A stretch of 64,000 nucleotides of DNA, from positions 434,001-498,000 of the forward strand of contig NZ_JBHSBH010000003.1 of assembly GCF_042650565.1 (NCBI RefSeq), written 5' to 3'. The position numbers were made by a program, and so were the translations under genes. Shown here piece after piece: positions 33,980-42,149 of the stretch (its first letter is position 1; each line of letters opens with the position of its first letter). The DNA is from Nocardiopsis_B sediminis. Its GTDB lineage: Bacteria > Actinomycetota > Actinomycetes > Streptosporangiales > Streptosporangiaceae. Below the pieces are notes generated by a model. That model saw only the letters and a program-made list of their open reading frames with translations. It ran no database searches and was not told the DNA's origin.

Positions 33980-36283
33980 ATGGCCATCGGACTCACAGCC
34001 GAACACGACGAACTGGCCGCGGCGGTCCGCGGCTGGGTCGAGCGCACCGTCCCCCGCGACAGCGGGCAGGGCGGGACCGACCCCGATGCGGAGCGCGCCG
34101 CCGCCGCGGTCCGGCCCGGCTTCTGGCCGGCCCTGGCGCGGCAGGGGCTGCTGGGCCTGCACCTGCCCGAGGAGCACGGCGGGCAGGGCGGCGGGCTCCT
34201 GGAGCTGTGCGTCGCGCTGGAGGAGCTGGGCCGCGGCCTGGTCCCCGGCCCCTTCCTGCCCACCGTCCTGGCCTCCGCCGCCGTCCAGCGCGCCCACACC
34301 GCCGGCGGGGACCGGCCGGGCGGACCGGCCGCCCGCGCCCGCGCCGCGCTCCTGCGCGACCTCGCCGAGGGCGAGCGGACCGCGGCGCTCGCGCTCGGCC
34401 CTCCGCTGGACGTCGCCACCACCGCAGACGGCGCGCGCTCGCTCAGCGGCACGCTCACCCCCGTTCTCGGCGGGGCCCTGGCCGACGTCCTCGTCGTGCC
34501 CGTCGACGACGAGGGCGCGGAGCGCTGGGCCGTCATCGACGCCGCCGGCGTGCGCGTGGAGCCACTGCCCAGCCTGGACATCGGGCGCTCCGTCGCCCGG
34601 GCCGAGGCCGCCGGCGCTCCCCTCCCCGAGGGGGCCGTGCTGCCCGGCCTCACCCGCGAGGACGTCGACGCCCTCGCCGCGGTGCTGATCGGCGCCGAGG
34701 CGACCGGCGTCGCCGCCTGGTGCCTGCACGCCGCGGCCGACTATGCGCGGCTGCGCGAGCAGTTCGGCCGCCCCATCGGCCAGTTCCAGGGGGTCAAGCA
34801 CATGTGCGCCCGGATGGCGATCGCCGTCGAGCAGGCGCGCGCCGTCGTCTGGGACGCCGCCCGCGCGGCCGACGCCGCACACGACGGCGGCGGCGCGGGG
34901 CCCGGCACCGGATCCGCAACGGGCACCGACCCCGGCGACGCCAGGTTCGCCGCGGCCGCGGCCGGGCTGATCGCCCCCGACGCCGCCCTGTCCTGCGCCC
35001 GCGACTGCATCCAGGTGCACGGCGGTATCGGGTTCACCTGGGAGCACGACGCCCACCGGTACCTGCGCCGCGCGTCGACCCTGCGCATCCTGGCGGGCCC
35101 GGGAGCCGACCGCGCCGTGCGCGTCGCCGACCTCGCGCTGGCCGGCCGGCGCCGCCCCATCGAACTCGACCTGGACGACGCCGGCGACCGGGAGCTGCGC
35201 GAGCGCGTCCGCGCCGGGGTCGCCTCCCTGGCGGCGCTCACCGACGACAAGGAGCGGTTCTCCGCCATGGCCGACGGCGGCTGGGTGGCGCCGCACCTGC
35301 CCCCGCCCTGGGGGCGCGGCGCAGGGCCGCTGGAGCAGCTGCTCATCCAGCAGGAACTGCACAGGTCGGGGGTCAAGGGCCCCTCGCTGGCCATCGGGGC
35401 GTGGGTGCTGCCCTCTCTCGTCGGATACGGCAGCGAAGCCCAGCAGGAGCGCTTCCTCGGCCCCACCCTGCGGGGCGAGCTGACCTGGTGCCAGCTGTTC
35501 AGCGAGCCGGGCGCCGGCTCAGACCTGGCCTCGCTGTCGCTGAGCGCCGAACGGGCCGAGGGCGGCTACCGGCTCAACGGGCAGAAGATCTGGACCTCGA
35601 TGGCGCACGTCGCGCACTGGGGCATCTGCCTGGCCCGAACCGACCCCGATGCGCCCGACAAGCACGACGGCATCACCTACCTCCTGGTCGACATGGCCGC
35701 GCCCGGGGTGCAGGTGCGCCCGCTGCGCGAGCTGACCGGCGACACCATGTTCAACGAGGTGTTCTTCGACGACGTGTTCGTGCCCGACGCCTGCGTCGTC
35801 GGCGAGCCCGGCCAGGGGTGGCGGGTCGCCCGCAACACCCTCACCAACGAGCGGGTCGCGCTCTCCAGCGGCACCGGGCTGGGTGCGGGCGTCCCGGAGC
35901 TGGTGGCGTTCTGCACCCAGTTCCCGGCGCGTGCAGAGGCGCGCGATGCGCGGGTGGAGTTCGGCCGCCTGATCGCCCAGGGGCAGGCCATCGAGCTGCT
36001 GGGGCTGCGGGTCACGCTCAAGCAGCTGTCGGGGATCGAGCCCGGCGCGGAATCGAGCGTGCGCAAGCTGCTGGGGGTGGAGTTCAGCCAGCGGGTGGCC
36101 GACACCATCTGGGAGCGCCAGGGAAGCTCCGCGGTTTGCGAGGATATGCGGGCGGGCAACGGGATCTGGGCCCGGTTCATGCTGTTCGGCAGATCCATGA
36201 CCATCTACGGCGGGACGACCCAGGTGCAGCTCAACATCATCGCCGAGCGCCTGCTCGGACTGCCGCGCGACCCGGAGGCATGA
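33980..36283 (+). CDS. Fused double acyl-CoA dehydrogenase (FadE34-like)
   Basis: This 767-residue protein has two acyl-CoA dehydrogenase units in one chain. The N-terminal half (about 1-375) has the C-terminal QVHGGIGFTWEHDAHRYLRR signature. The C-terminal half (about 400-767) has FSEPGAGSDLASL, GQKIWTSMAHVAHW and the ending YGGTTQVQLNIIAERLLGLP. In mycobacteria similar fused or heteromeric enzymes (FadE34, ChsE) shorten steroid side chains, and only one of the two active sites works. The KstR-like box upstream supports a steroid or branched acyl-CoA substrate, but no other steroid genes lie here. ATG at 33980 gives MAIGLTAEHDEL, the usual start. The SGNH gene follows 7 bases after the stop. 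Confidence 0.83.
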   Translation: MAIGLTAEHDELAAAVRGWVERTVPRDSGQGGTDPDAERAAAAVRPGFWPALARQGLLGLHLPEEHGGQGGGLLELCVALEELGRGLVPGPFLPTVLASAAVQRAHTAGGDRPGGPAARARAALLRDLAEGERTAALALGPPLDVATTADGARSLSGTLTPVLGGALADVLVVPVDDEGAERWAVIDAAGVRVEPLPSLDIGRSVARAEAAGAPLPEGAVLPGLTREDVDALAAVLIGAEATGVAAWCLHAAADYARLREQFGRPIGQFQGVKHMCARMAIAVEQARAVVWDAARAADAAHDGGGAGPGTGSATGTDPGDARFAAAAAGLIAPDAALSCARDCIQVHGGIGFTWEHDAHRYLRRASTLRILAGPGADRAVRVADLALAGRRRPIELDLDDAGDRELRERVRAGVASLAALTDDKERFSAMADGGWVAPHLPPPWGRGAGPLEQLLIQQELHRSGVKGPSLAIGAWVLPSLVGYGSEAQQERFLGPTLRGELTWCQLFSEPGAGSDLASLSLSAERAEGGYRLNGQKIWTSMAHVAHWGICLARTDPDAPDKHDGITYLLVDMAAPGVQVRPLRELTGDTMFNEVFFDDVFVPDACVVGEPGQGWRVARNTLTNERVALSSGTGLGAGVPELVAFCTQFPARAEARDARVEFGRLIAQGQAIELLGLRVTLKQLSGIEPGAESSVRKLLGVEFSQRVADTIWERQGSSAVCEDMRAGNGIWARFMLFGRSMTIYGGTTQVQLNIIAERLLGLPRDPEA

Positions 36284-36290
36284 CCTCGAC

Positions 36291-38084
36291 GTGTCGACCG
36301 ACGACGAACCCGGCGCGTCCGGGACCCCCTCGGGCGGATCGGACCGGCCGCAGCCCCGGCCGGTTCCGCCGCCCCTGCCTTCGGCGTCCGGACCGGCGGC
36401 CCGGTTGCGTGCGGCGGCATCGCTGCGTGGCCATGAGCGCCGGCTGCGGCCGGCCGCCGATTCGGGTGCCGACGGCGCGGCCGCCGCGGGGGCCGCGGGG
36501 ACCCCGGAGAGGGGCGGTGCCGCCGCCCCGCGTCCGGCGCGGCGGCGCTGGCAGCCGACCTCGCTGGGCCTGTTCGGCATCATGCTGGCCACCATGTGTG
36601 TGACACTGCTGCTCATCCAGGCGTTCGCGGGGACATTCCGGCCCGGCGGCTCCGACTCCGCGTCCGAACCCGGCCCCGAAGGCGCGGCCCCGCCGCCCGC
36701 GGGCACCGTTCGCGTCATGATCGCCGGCGACTCCATCAGCCAGGGCAGCTCCGGCGACTACACCTGGCGCTACCGGCTGTGGAAGCACCTCACCGAGGAC
36801 TCCGGGCTCAACATCGACTTCGTCGGCCCCTACGACGACCTGCTGGCGGTCAACAGCGGAGACCCCGGCGACCACCACTACGCCGACCCCGACTTCGACA
36901 CCGCGCACGCCAGCATCTGGGGCGCCTCCGCCGGCGAGATCGCCGAGGCGATCGGCGAACAGGTCGCCGAATACCGGCCCGACTACCTGCTGGTCATGGC
37001 GGGGACCAACGAACTGGTGCGCGGCGGCGAGGCCGACGACGCGCTCAACGGCATCCGCGACGTCGTCGACACCGCCCGGGTGGCCCAAGGGGACATCCGG
37101 TTCGTGATCGGCGAACTCACCCCGGTGCGGGGCGGCGCCGGGGACGAGGCGATGAACGCCCGCATCGCGCAGTTCAACGCCGCCCTCCCGGAGGTCGCCG
37201 CGCAGCTCGACGGGGAGGAATCGCCGGTCGCCGTGGCACGGACCGCCGACGGCTACGACGCCGCCGAGGACAACTGGGACCCCGCCCACCCCAACGCGCG
37301 CGGCGAGCTGAAGATCGCCGCCGCCTTCGCCGACACGCTGGCGTCGGCGCTCGACCTCGGGGACCCCTACCCGCGCCCGCTGCCGGAGGTGGAGGTGGGG
37401 CCGCGGGAGAGGCCGCAGGTGGCGGCGGCCAACGACGGCGGGGCCGTCACGCTCACCTGGGACCCGGTCCCCGGCGCTACCCACTACCGGGTCCTCCAGC
37501 AGCGCCTTTCCCCCGACCCCGACGAGCTCGTGCAGCTGCCGATGGACATCCCCGCAGCGGGCGAGGGGGAGCTGACGGCCCGGGTCGAGAACCTGCTCAG
37601 CGGGGCGCGCTACGAGTTCATCGTGCGCCCCTACAAGGGCGGCGACGCCGGGTTGGGCTCCGAGGCCGTGCGGATCGCGGCCGACGAGGAGCCGCCCGCC
37701 GCGCCCGAATGGGTGCGGGTGAACACCGAGGGCACACACCTGGTGTGGGCGGCGGTACCCGAGGCCGGCCACTTCGAGATCTGGCGCCGCCCCCTGGACT
37801 GCTCGCCCGGCAGCAGCGTAAGGGGCGCGCCACCGGACCCGCCGGCAGGGGCGGCCGGGTCCCCGTCGGGGGCGGGGGCGGCTGCCGAGCGCCGGTGCGA
37901 GCCCGCCGATGAGGACGGCCCGCCGGACGGCGAGGGCTGGGTCAGCGTCGGCCTGGTCGACGGCGACCGCCGCTGGCCGATCGCAACGGACGGAGAGGCC
38001 GGCTACGAGTTCGCGGTCCGCTCCCACCGCGACTACGTCGAGGGCGCCGTCTCCGACCCGGTCGAATTCGTGACCCCCGAATGA
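36291..38084 (+). CDS. Membrane-anchored SGNH/GDSL hydrolase with fibronectin-III-like domains
   Basis: This 597-residue protein has a Pro-rich cytoplasmic N-terminus, one membrane helix (about 92-115, SLGLFGIMLATMCVTLLLIQAF), then an extracellular SGNH esterase domain (about 138-355): block I MIAGDSISQG (nucleophile Ser), block III AGTNEL, and block V DPAHPNARG with the catalytic Asp/His. Two fibronectin-III-like modules follow (about 375-460 and 470-590), the second with Cys and Gly/Pro-rich inserts. It probably removes acyl or acetyl groups from an envelope glycan. GTG start. Its stop overlaps the next ATG by 4 bases, placing it first in the envelope operon. Confidence 0.82.
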   Translation: MSTDDEPGASGTPSGGSDRPQPRPVPPPLPSASGPAARLRAAASLRGHERRLRPAADSGADGAAAAGAAGTPERGGAAAPRPARRRWQPTSLGLFGIMLATMCVTLLLIQAFAGTFRPGGSDSASEPGPEGAAPPPAGTVRVMIAGDSISQGSSGDYTWRYRLWKHLTEDSGLNIDFVGPYDDLLAVNSGDPGDHHYADPDFDTAHASIWGASAGEIAEAIGEQVAEYRPDYLLVMAGTNELVRGGEADDALNGIRDVVDTARVAQGDIRFVIGELTPVRGGAGDEAMNARIAQFNAALPEVAAQLDGEESPVAVARTADGYDAAEDNWDPAHPNARGELKIAAAFADTLASALDLGDPYPRPLPEVEVGPRERPQVAAANDGGAVTLTWDPVPGATHYRVLQQRLSPDPDELVQLPMDIPAAGEGELTARVENLLSGARYEFIVRPYKGGDAGLGSEAVRIAADEEPPAAPEWVRVNTEGTHLVWAAVPEAGHFEIWRRPLDCSPGSSVRGAPPDPPAGAAGSPSGAGAAAERRCEPADEDGPPDGEGWVSVGLVDGDRRWPIATDGEAGYEFAVRSHRDYVEGAVSDPVEFVTPE

Positions 38085-40180
38085 CGGACCCGCCGCCTTC
38101 GGCGCCCCCCGATGGAGCGGACACCCCGGGCCCCGCCGAACCGGGCGGCCCGGCTCAGGGTGCCTCGGCTCGGTGGGGGCCGCTGGTTCCGTGGGGGGTG
38201 GGGCTGGCAGCCGGAGGGCTGGTGCTGGGGCCGGTTCTCGGGCCCGGGCTCGTTTTGCGCTACGACATGGTGTTCGTGCCCGACCCTCCGCTGTCGGCGG
38301 TCACGTTGGGGGCCGGGGAGGGCTTTCCCCGGGCGGTTCCCAGTGACGCCGTGGTGGGGCTGCTGGCGCGCCTGTTCCCGGCCGATGCCGTGCAGGCGGT
38401 GCTGCTGCTCGCGGTCTTCGTCCTGGGGGCGGCCGGCGCGGCCCGTCTGGTGCCCGCGCCGCGGCCGGCGGCGGAAGAGGCGGGCGACGGCGCCGATCCC
38501 GTGCGGTCCGGACGCCGGGGACCATCGCCCGGCGGGCCACCCGGCGGGCGGCGCCGCGGGTCGATCGGTGGGCAGCTGCCCCGGGTCGCGGCCGGGGTGT
38601 TCTACGTGTGGAACCCGTTCGTCGCCGAGCGGCTGCTGCTGGGGCAGTGGGCGCTCCTCCTGGGGTACGCGGGCCTGCCGTGGGTCGTTGCCGCGGCCGT
38701 CCGGCTCGCGCGCGGCCGTGACCTCGCTCGGATGGTGGTGGCGCTGGTCCCGGCCGCCATCGGCGGGTTCTCCTCGCTCGTTCTGTCCGCCCTGGTCGCC
38801 GTCCCGGCCGCGCTCCTGCGCCGCGGGGGCGATCGCCCTGGTGACCCCCGGGATACCCGGGCGGGGCGGGGCACCGTCACCGGAGTCGCGGCCGTATCCG
38901 GCTCGGTACTTCGCGCTCTGCCGGTCGTAGCGGCGCTGGCCGTCGTGGCCCTGCCGTGGCTGGTGCCCGCCCTGGGGAGCGGGGCGCGGACCGATCCCGC
39001 GGCGGTGGACGCCTTCGCGGCGCGGGCGGATAGCCCGTTCGGTACGGCGGCCTCGCTGCTGGCCCTGGGCGGGATCTGGAACGCCCAGGCGGTGCCCGAG
39101 TGGTACGGGGCGCCATTGGGCTCCGCCTGCCGCCTGGTGCTGTCCCTGGCCGCTCTCGCGGGGTGGGTGTGGCTGGTCCGGCGCGGTGGGGTGCGGTTCG
39201 CGGCCGGGCTCTCGGCCGCGGCGGCGGCCGGCTTCGCGATCGCGCTGCTGGGCACGGCCGAACCGGGGCGCGACCTGCTGCGCGCGCTCATCGGGGCGTG
39301 GCCGGGGTTCGGCCCGCTGCGTGACGGCCAGCTCTACGTCGCACCCCTCGCCCTGCTCCAGGCCGTGGGGTTCGGCGGGGCGGTGGCGTGGGCGCGCGAA
39401 GCGATGCGCGCCGATCCGCGACCGGGTGGCCCGGTCCGGGCGGCAGCGGCCATCGCGGCGGCGCTGGCCCTGGCCCCTGTCGTGGCGCTGCCCGGTCTGG
39501 CGTGGGGGGCCGCCGGGCGGCTGGTCCCGGTCGAGATGCCCGCGGAGTGGGCCGCCGCGCAGCGCATCGTCGCCGCCGATGAACGGCCCGGAGCGGTGCT
39601 CGTGCTGCCGTGGAGCGCCTACCGGGGACTTGACTGGGCGGGCGATGGGCGTACCGTCGTTGTACTCGATCCCGCGGTGAAGCTGTTCGACCGGCGCGTG
39701 GTCTGGAACGATGACCTCCGGGTCGGCGACGGCGGCGAGCTGCGCGTCATCGAGGGCGAGGACCCGCTCGCCCGAACGGTGGAGCGGGCGGCGGCCGACG
39801 GCCGGCCCGCATCCGGCGGCCTCGAACGCCTGGGGGCGGCCGGGATCCGCTACGTCCTCGTCGAGCGCGAGGCGTTCCGCGGCGCGGACGCCGCAACGCC
39901 CCCCGACCCGGTCACCCGGCACCTCCTTGGCGAGAACGTGTTCTCGTCCCACGTCCCCGGCGCTTCCCCGGTGCATGACGGCCCCCGCCTCGCCCTCTTC
40001 GAACTGCCGGATGAGCATGTGGAAGCGGTGGACGCGCGGCTGACGGGGTTGGAAGTTACCGGCTGGTCAATTACAGTTGGGGCAATCTTCTGGTCAATCG
40101 CTGCATCAGGTTCTAGTCTCATCTCCATGCGTCCGGCCGCCTGTGCCGGGGTGGAATCGCGGAAGGAGGGCTCCACATGA
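38081..40180 (+). CDS. Large multipass membrane protein, envelope-linked
   Basis: This 699-residue protein has about ten to twelve predicted helices and a cytoplasmic Pro-rich start. Segments such as LRYDMVFVPDPPLSAVTLG, RVAAGVFYVWNPFVAERLLLGQWALLLGY and WPGFGPLRDGQLYVAPLAL, together with a C-terminal extracytoplasmic region (AGIRYVLVEREAFRG), resemble GT-C-like polyprenyl-dependent proteins found beside aftD in actinobacteria. I cannot assign a reaction. It is coupled at both ends: its ATG overlaps the SGNH stop and its TGA overlaps the DUF2613 ATG. A membrane glycosyltransferase or glycan-handling role is inferred only from context. Confidence 0.75.
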   Translation: MTDPPPSAPPDGADTPGPAEPGGPAQGASARWGPLVPWGVGLAAGGLVLGPVLGPGLVLRYDMVFVPDPPLSAVTLGAGEGFPRAVPSDAVVGLLARLFPADAVQAVLLLAVFVLGAAGAARLVPAPRPAAEEAGDGADPVRSGRRGPSPGGPPGGRRRGSIGGQLPRVAAGVFYVWNPFVAERLLLGQWALLLGYAGLPWVVAAAVRLARGRDLARMVVALVPAAIGGFSSLVLSALVAVPAALLRRGGDRPGDPRDTRAGRGTVTGVAAVSGSVLRALPVVAALAVVALPWLVPALGSGARTDPAAVDAFAARADSPFGTAASLLALGGIWNAQAVPEWYGAPLGSACRLVLSLAALAGWVWLVRRGGVRFAAGLSAAAAAGFAIALLGTAEPGRDLLRALIGAWPGFGPLRDGQLYVAPLALLQAVGFGGAVAWAREAMRADPRPGGPVRAAAAIAAALALAPVVALPGLAWGAAGRLVPVEMPAEWAAAQRIVAADERPGAVLVLPWSAYRGLDWAGDGRTVVVLDPAVKLFDRRVVWNDDLRVGDGGELRVIEGEDPLARTVERAAADGRPASGGLERLGAAGIRYVLVEREAFRGADAATPPDPVTRHLLGENVFSSHVPGASPVHDGPRLALFELPDEHVEAVDARLTGLEVTGWSITVGAIFWSIAASGSSLISMRPAACAGVESRKEGST

Positions 40181-40317
40181 TCAAGGTCATCGCCGCCTCG
40201 GTGATCGGTGCGGCTCTGGCGGGCGGGCTGGCCCTGGTGGGCACCACCGTCGTCACGAATGCGTCGACCACGGCCGAACCGGTCAACGAGTCGCTCTACA
40301 ACTACGGCGACCGCTAG
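40177..40317 (+). CDS. DUF2613-type small membrane peptide
   Basis: This is a 46-residue peptide with a single membrane helix: MIKVIAASVIGAALAGGLALVGTTVV, then a short outside tail ending NESLYNYGDR. This matches DUF2613, a tiny family that sits next to the arabinosyltransferase gene aftD in mycobacteria and other actinobacteria. The ATG overlaps the upstream stop (ATGA), and GGAAGGAGGG precedes it. Small size makes it easy to miss. It may stabilise or assist the neighbouring membrane enzymes; its function is unknown. A terminator follows. Confidence 0.85.
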   Translation: MIKVIAASVIGAALAGGLALVGTTVVTNASTTAEPVNESLYNYGDR

Positions 40318-40377
40318 GCGCCGTCCCGGGACCCCCGGACCCGGGCACGCGCCGCCCGGCCCGGCGCGACCACGCGA

Positions 40378-40398
40378 CCGGCCGCTCGGAGCGGCCGG
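40378..40398 (+). terminator. Hairpin after the DUF2613 gene
   Basis: CCGGCCGC and GCGGCCGG form an 8-bp stem with a 5-base loop, 60 bases after the stop. The rest of the 272-base spacer before the glycosyltransferase contains only further GC palindromes. Confidence 0.55.
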
Positions 40399-40589
40399 CC
40401 CGGAACCCCGCGCGGCCGCCACGCCGTCGTGCGGTCCCCGCGCCGGGCGCACGCGCGTCCGCGGGCACCCGGCTCCGGGTCCGTTGCCGCCCATCAGGTC
40501 GACCGGCCACGGCCCGCAGGCCGGAAGCGCACCCCCCGTCCGGGGGTGAGAGCGCGTCGGCCGGGGCGGTGGGCGGAACAGGAGAGCAT

Positions 40590-42110
40590 GTGCTTTTCCG
40601 GCAGACACCCCTCTTCCAGGACCCGTCCTACGGGCCGCCGGTCACCATGGCCCCCGATCCGGTGGCCCGCCTCGCCCCGCCGCCCCGCACCGGAACGGGC
40701 GCCGTCCCCGCCGCCCGATCGGCCCTGCCCGCCCCCGCGGTACCCGAGCCCGCCGGCACGGAGCCGGCCGCCGACCCCGGACCGCGGCTCGACGGCACGC
40801 GGATCCTGGTGATCAACTGGCGTGACCCCTGGCAGGCCGCCGCCGGCGGCGCCGAGGAGTACGCCTGGCGGATGAGCCGGCACCTGGCCGGGCGCGGCGC
40901 CACCGTCACCTTCCTCACCAGCCGCGAGCGCGGCCAGGCGCGGGTGGAGACCCGCGAGGGCATCGTCGTCCGCCGCATGGGCGGCAAGTTCACGGTCTAC
41001 CCGCGCGTCGTGCTCTGGCTCCCGCTGTGGCGGCGCGAGTTCCACGCGGTGCTGGACTGCATGAACGGCATCCCGTTCTTCTCCCGCCTGCTCCTGCCCC
41101 GCCGCACCCGCGTCATCAGCGTCGTGCACCACGTCCACGACCTCCAGTTCAACGCCTACTTCCGGCGCCCCCTGGCCTGGGTCGGCCGGTTCATCGAGAG
41201 CCGGGTCGCCAGCCGCGTCTACCGCTCCTGCACCACCGTCACCGTCTCGGAGTCCTCGCGCCGCGCCATGCGCGACAAGCTGCGCTGGCGCGCGCCGATC
41301 ACCGTCATCCACAACGGCGCCCCGCCCCACCAGCCGCTCCCGCCGGGCCCGTGTCCCTCCGCGACCGATATGGGCTCCCCGGCCATCGTCAGCCTGGGCC
41401 GGCTGGTGGTGCAGAAGCGCGTCGCCCGGATCGTGGACCTCGCCGCCGACCTGCGCGACACCCACCCCGGCCTGCGCGTGCACATCGTGGGCAGGGGCCC
41501 CGAGGCCGGCCCGCTGACCGACCGGATCCGCCGCGGAAAGCTCCACGACCACGTGCGCCTGCACGGCTTCCTCGCCGAAGAGGACAAGAACGCCGTCCTC
41601 GCCGGGGCCCTCCTGCACGTCACCGCCTCGGAGTTCGAGGGCTGGGGGCTCACCGTCATCGAGGCGGCCGGGCTGGGCGTGCCCACGGTCGCCTATGATG
41701 TCGACGGCCTCCGCGACTCCGTGCAGCACGGGCGGACCGGATGGCTGGTGCGCGAGGGCGAGGACCTCAGCGAGGTCGTCGCCGCGGCCCTGGCCGAACT
41801 CGCCGACCCCGCGCGCGCCGCCGAGATCCGGCGGGCCTGCCGCGCGTGGGCGGCCCGCTTCACCTGGGAGCGCAGCGGCGCCGACATGACCCGCCTGATC
41901 GCCGCGGGCCGCACCGGCCACCGCCCGCCCGCCGCCCCCGGAGCCGGCGGGCCGCAAGAGGCGCCGACCCGGGCCGCCCCGGCGACGGGCGCAGGCCGAG
42001 CGACGGACAAGGGACCAGTGATGGCGATGAAGGGACCGGCGTCCCTCCGGCCCGCCGCGAGGGAGGGGACGCCCGGCAGCGGGTCCGGCCCCTCCGGGGA
42101 CGGCACGTGA
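40590..42110 (+). CDS. Family 4 glycosyltransferase
   Basis: This 506-residue GT-B enzyme has the N-domain start RILVINWRDPWQAAAGGAEEYAWRMSRHLAGRGATVTFLTSR and a C-domain with VSLGRLVVQKR, HIVGRGPEAGPL and the nucleotide-sugar Glu motif ASEFEGWGLTVIEAAGLGVPTVAYDVDGL. It is cytoplasmic and probably uses UDP- or GDP-sugar to build an envelope glycan. GTG at 40590 has AGGAG 5 bases upstream; an ATG at 40647 is the alternative. Both termini are Pro/Ala-rich and look disordered. Its TGA overlaps a GTG (42107) that probably opens the following arabinosyltransferase gene. Confidence 0.84.
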   Translation: MLFRQTPLFQDPSYGPPVTMAPDPVARLAPPPRTGTGAVPAARSALPAPAVPEPAGTEPAADPGPRLDGTRILVINWRDPWQAAAGGAEEYAWRMSRHLAGRGATVTFLTSRERGQARVETREGIVVRRMGGKFTVYPRVVLWLPLWRREFHAVLDCMNGIPFFSRLLLPRRTRVISVVHHVHDLQFNAYFRRPLAWVGRFIESRVASRVYRSCTTVTVSESSRRAMRDKLRWRAPITVIHNGAPPHQPLPPGPCPSATDMGSPAIVSLGRLVVQKRVARIVDLAADLRDTHPGLRVHIVGRGPEAGPLTDRIRRGKLHDHVRLHGFLAEEDKNAVLAGALLHVTASEFEGWGLTVIEAAGLGVPTVAYDVDGLRDSVQHGRTGWLVREGEDLSEVVAAALAELADPARAAEIRRACRAWAARFTWERSGADMTRLIAAGRTGHRPPAAPGAGGPQEAPTRAAPATGAGRATDKGPVMAMKGPASLRPAAREGTPGSGSGPSGDGT

Positions 42111-42138
42111 CCCTGCGCCCCGGCCGGCGGGGGGCCCC

Positions 42139-42148
42139 NNNNNNNNNN
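42139..42148. other. Assembly gap (Ns) inside the aftD-like gene
   Basis: Ten Ns within a GC-rich, Pro-coding stretch. With exactly ten bases the likely GTG start at 42107 would be out of frame with the body of the gene, so the true gap length differs from ten or the nearby bases are wrong. Confidence 0.99.
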
Positions 42149-42149
42149 G

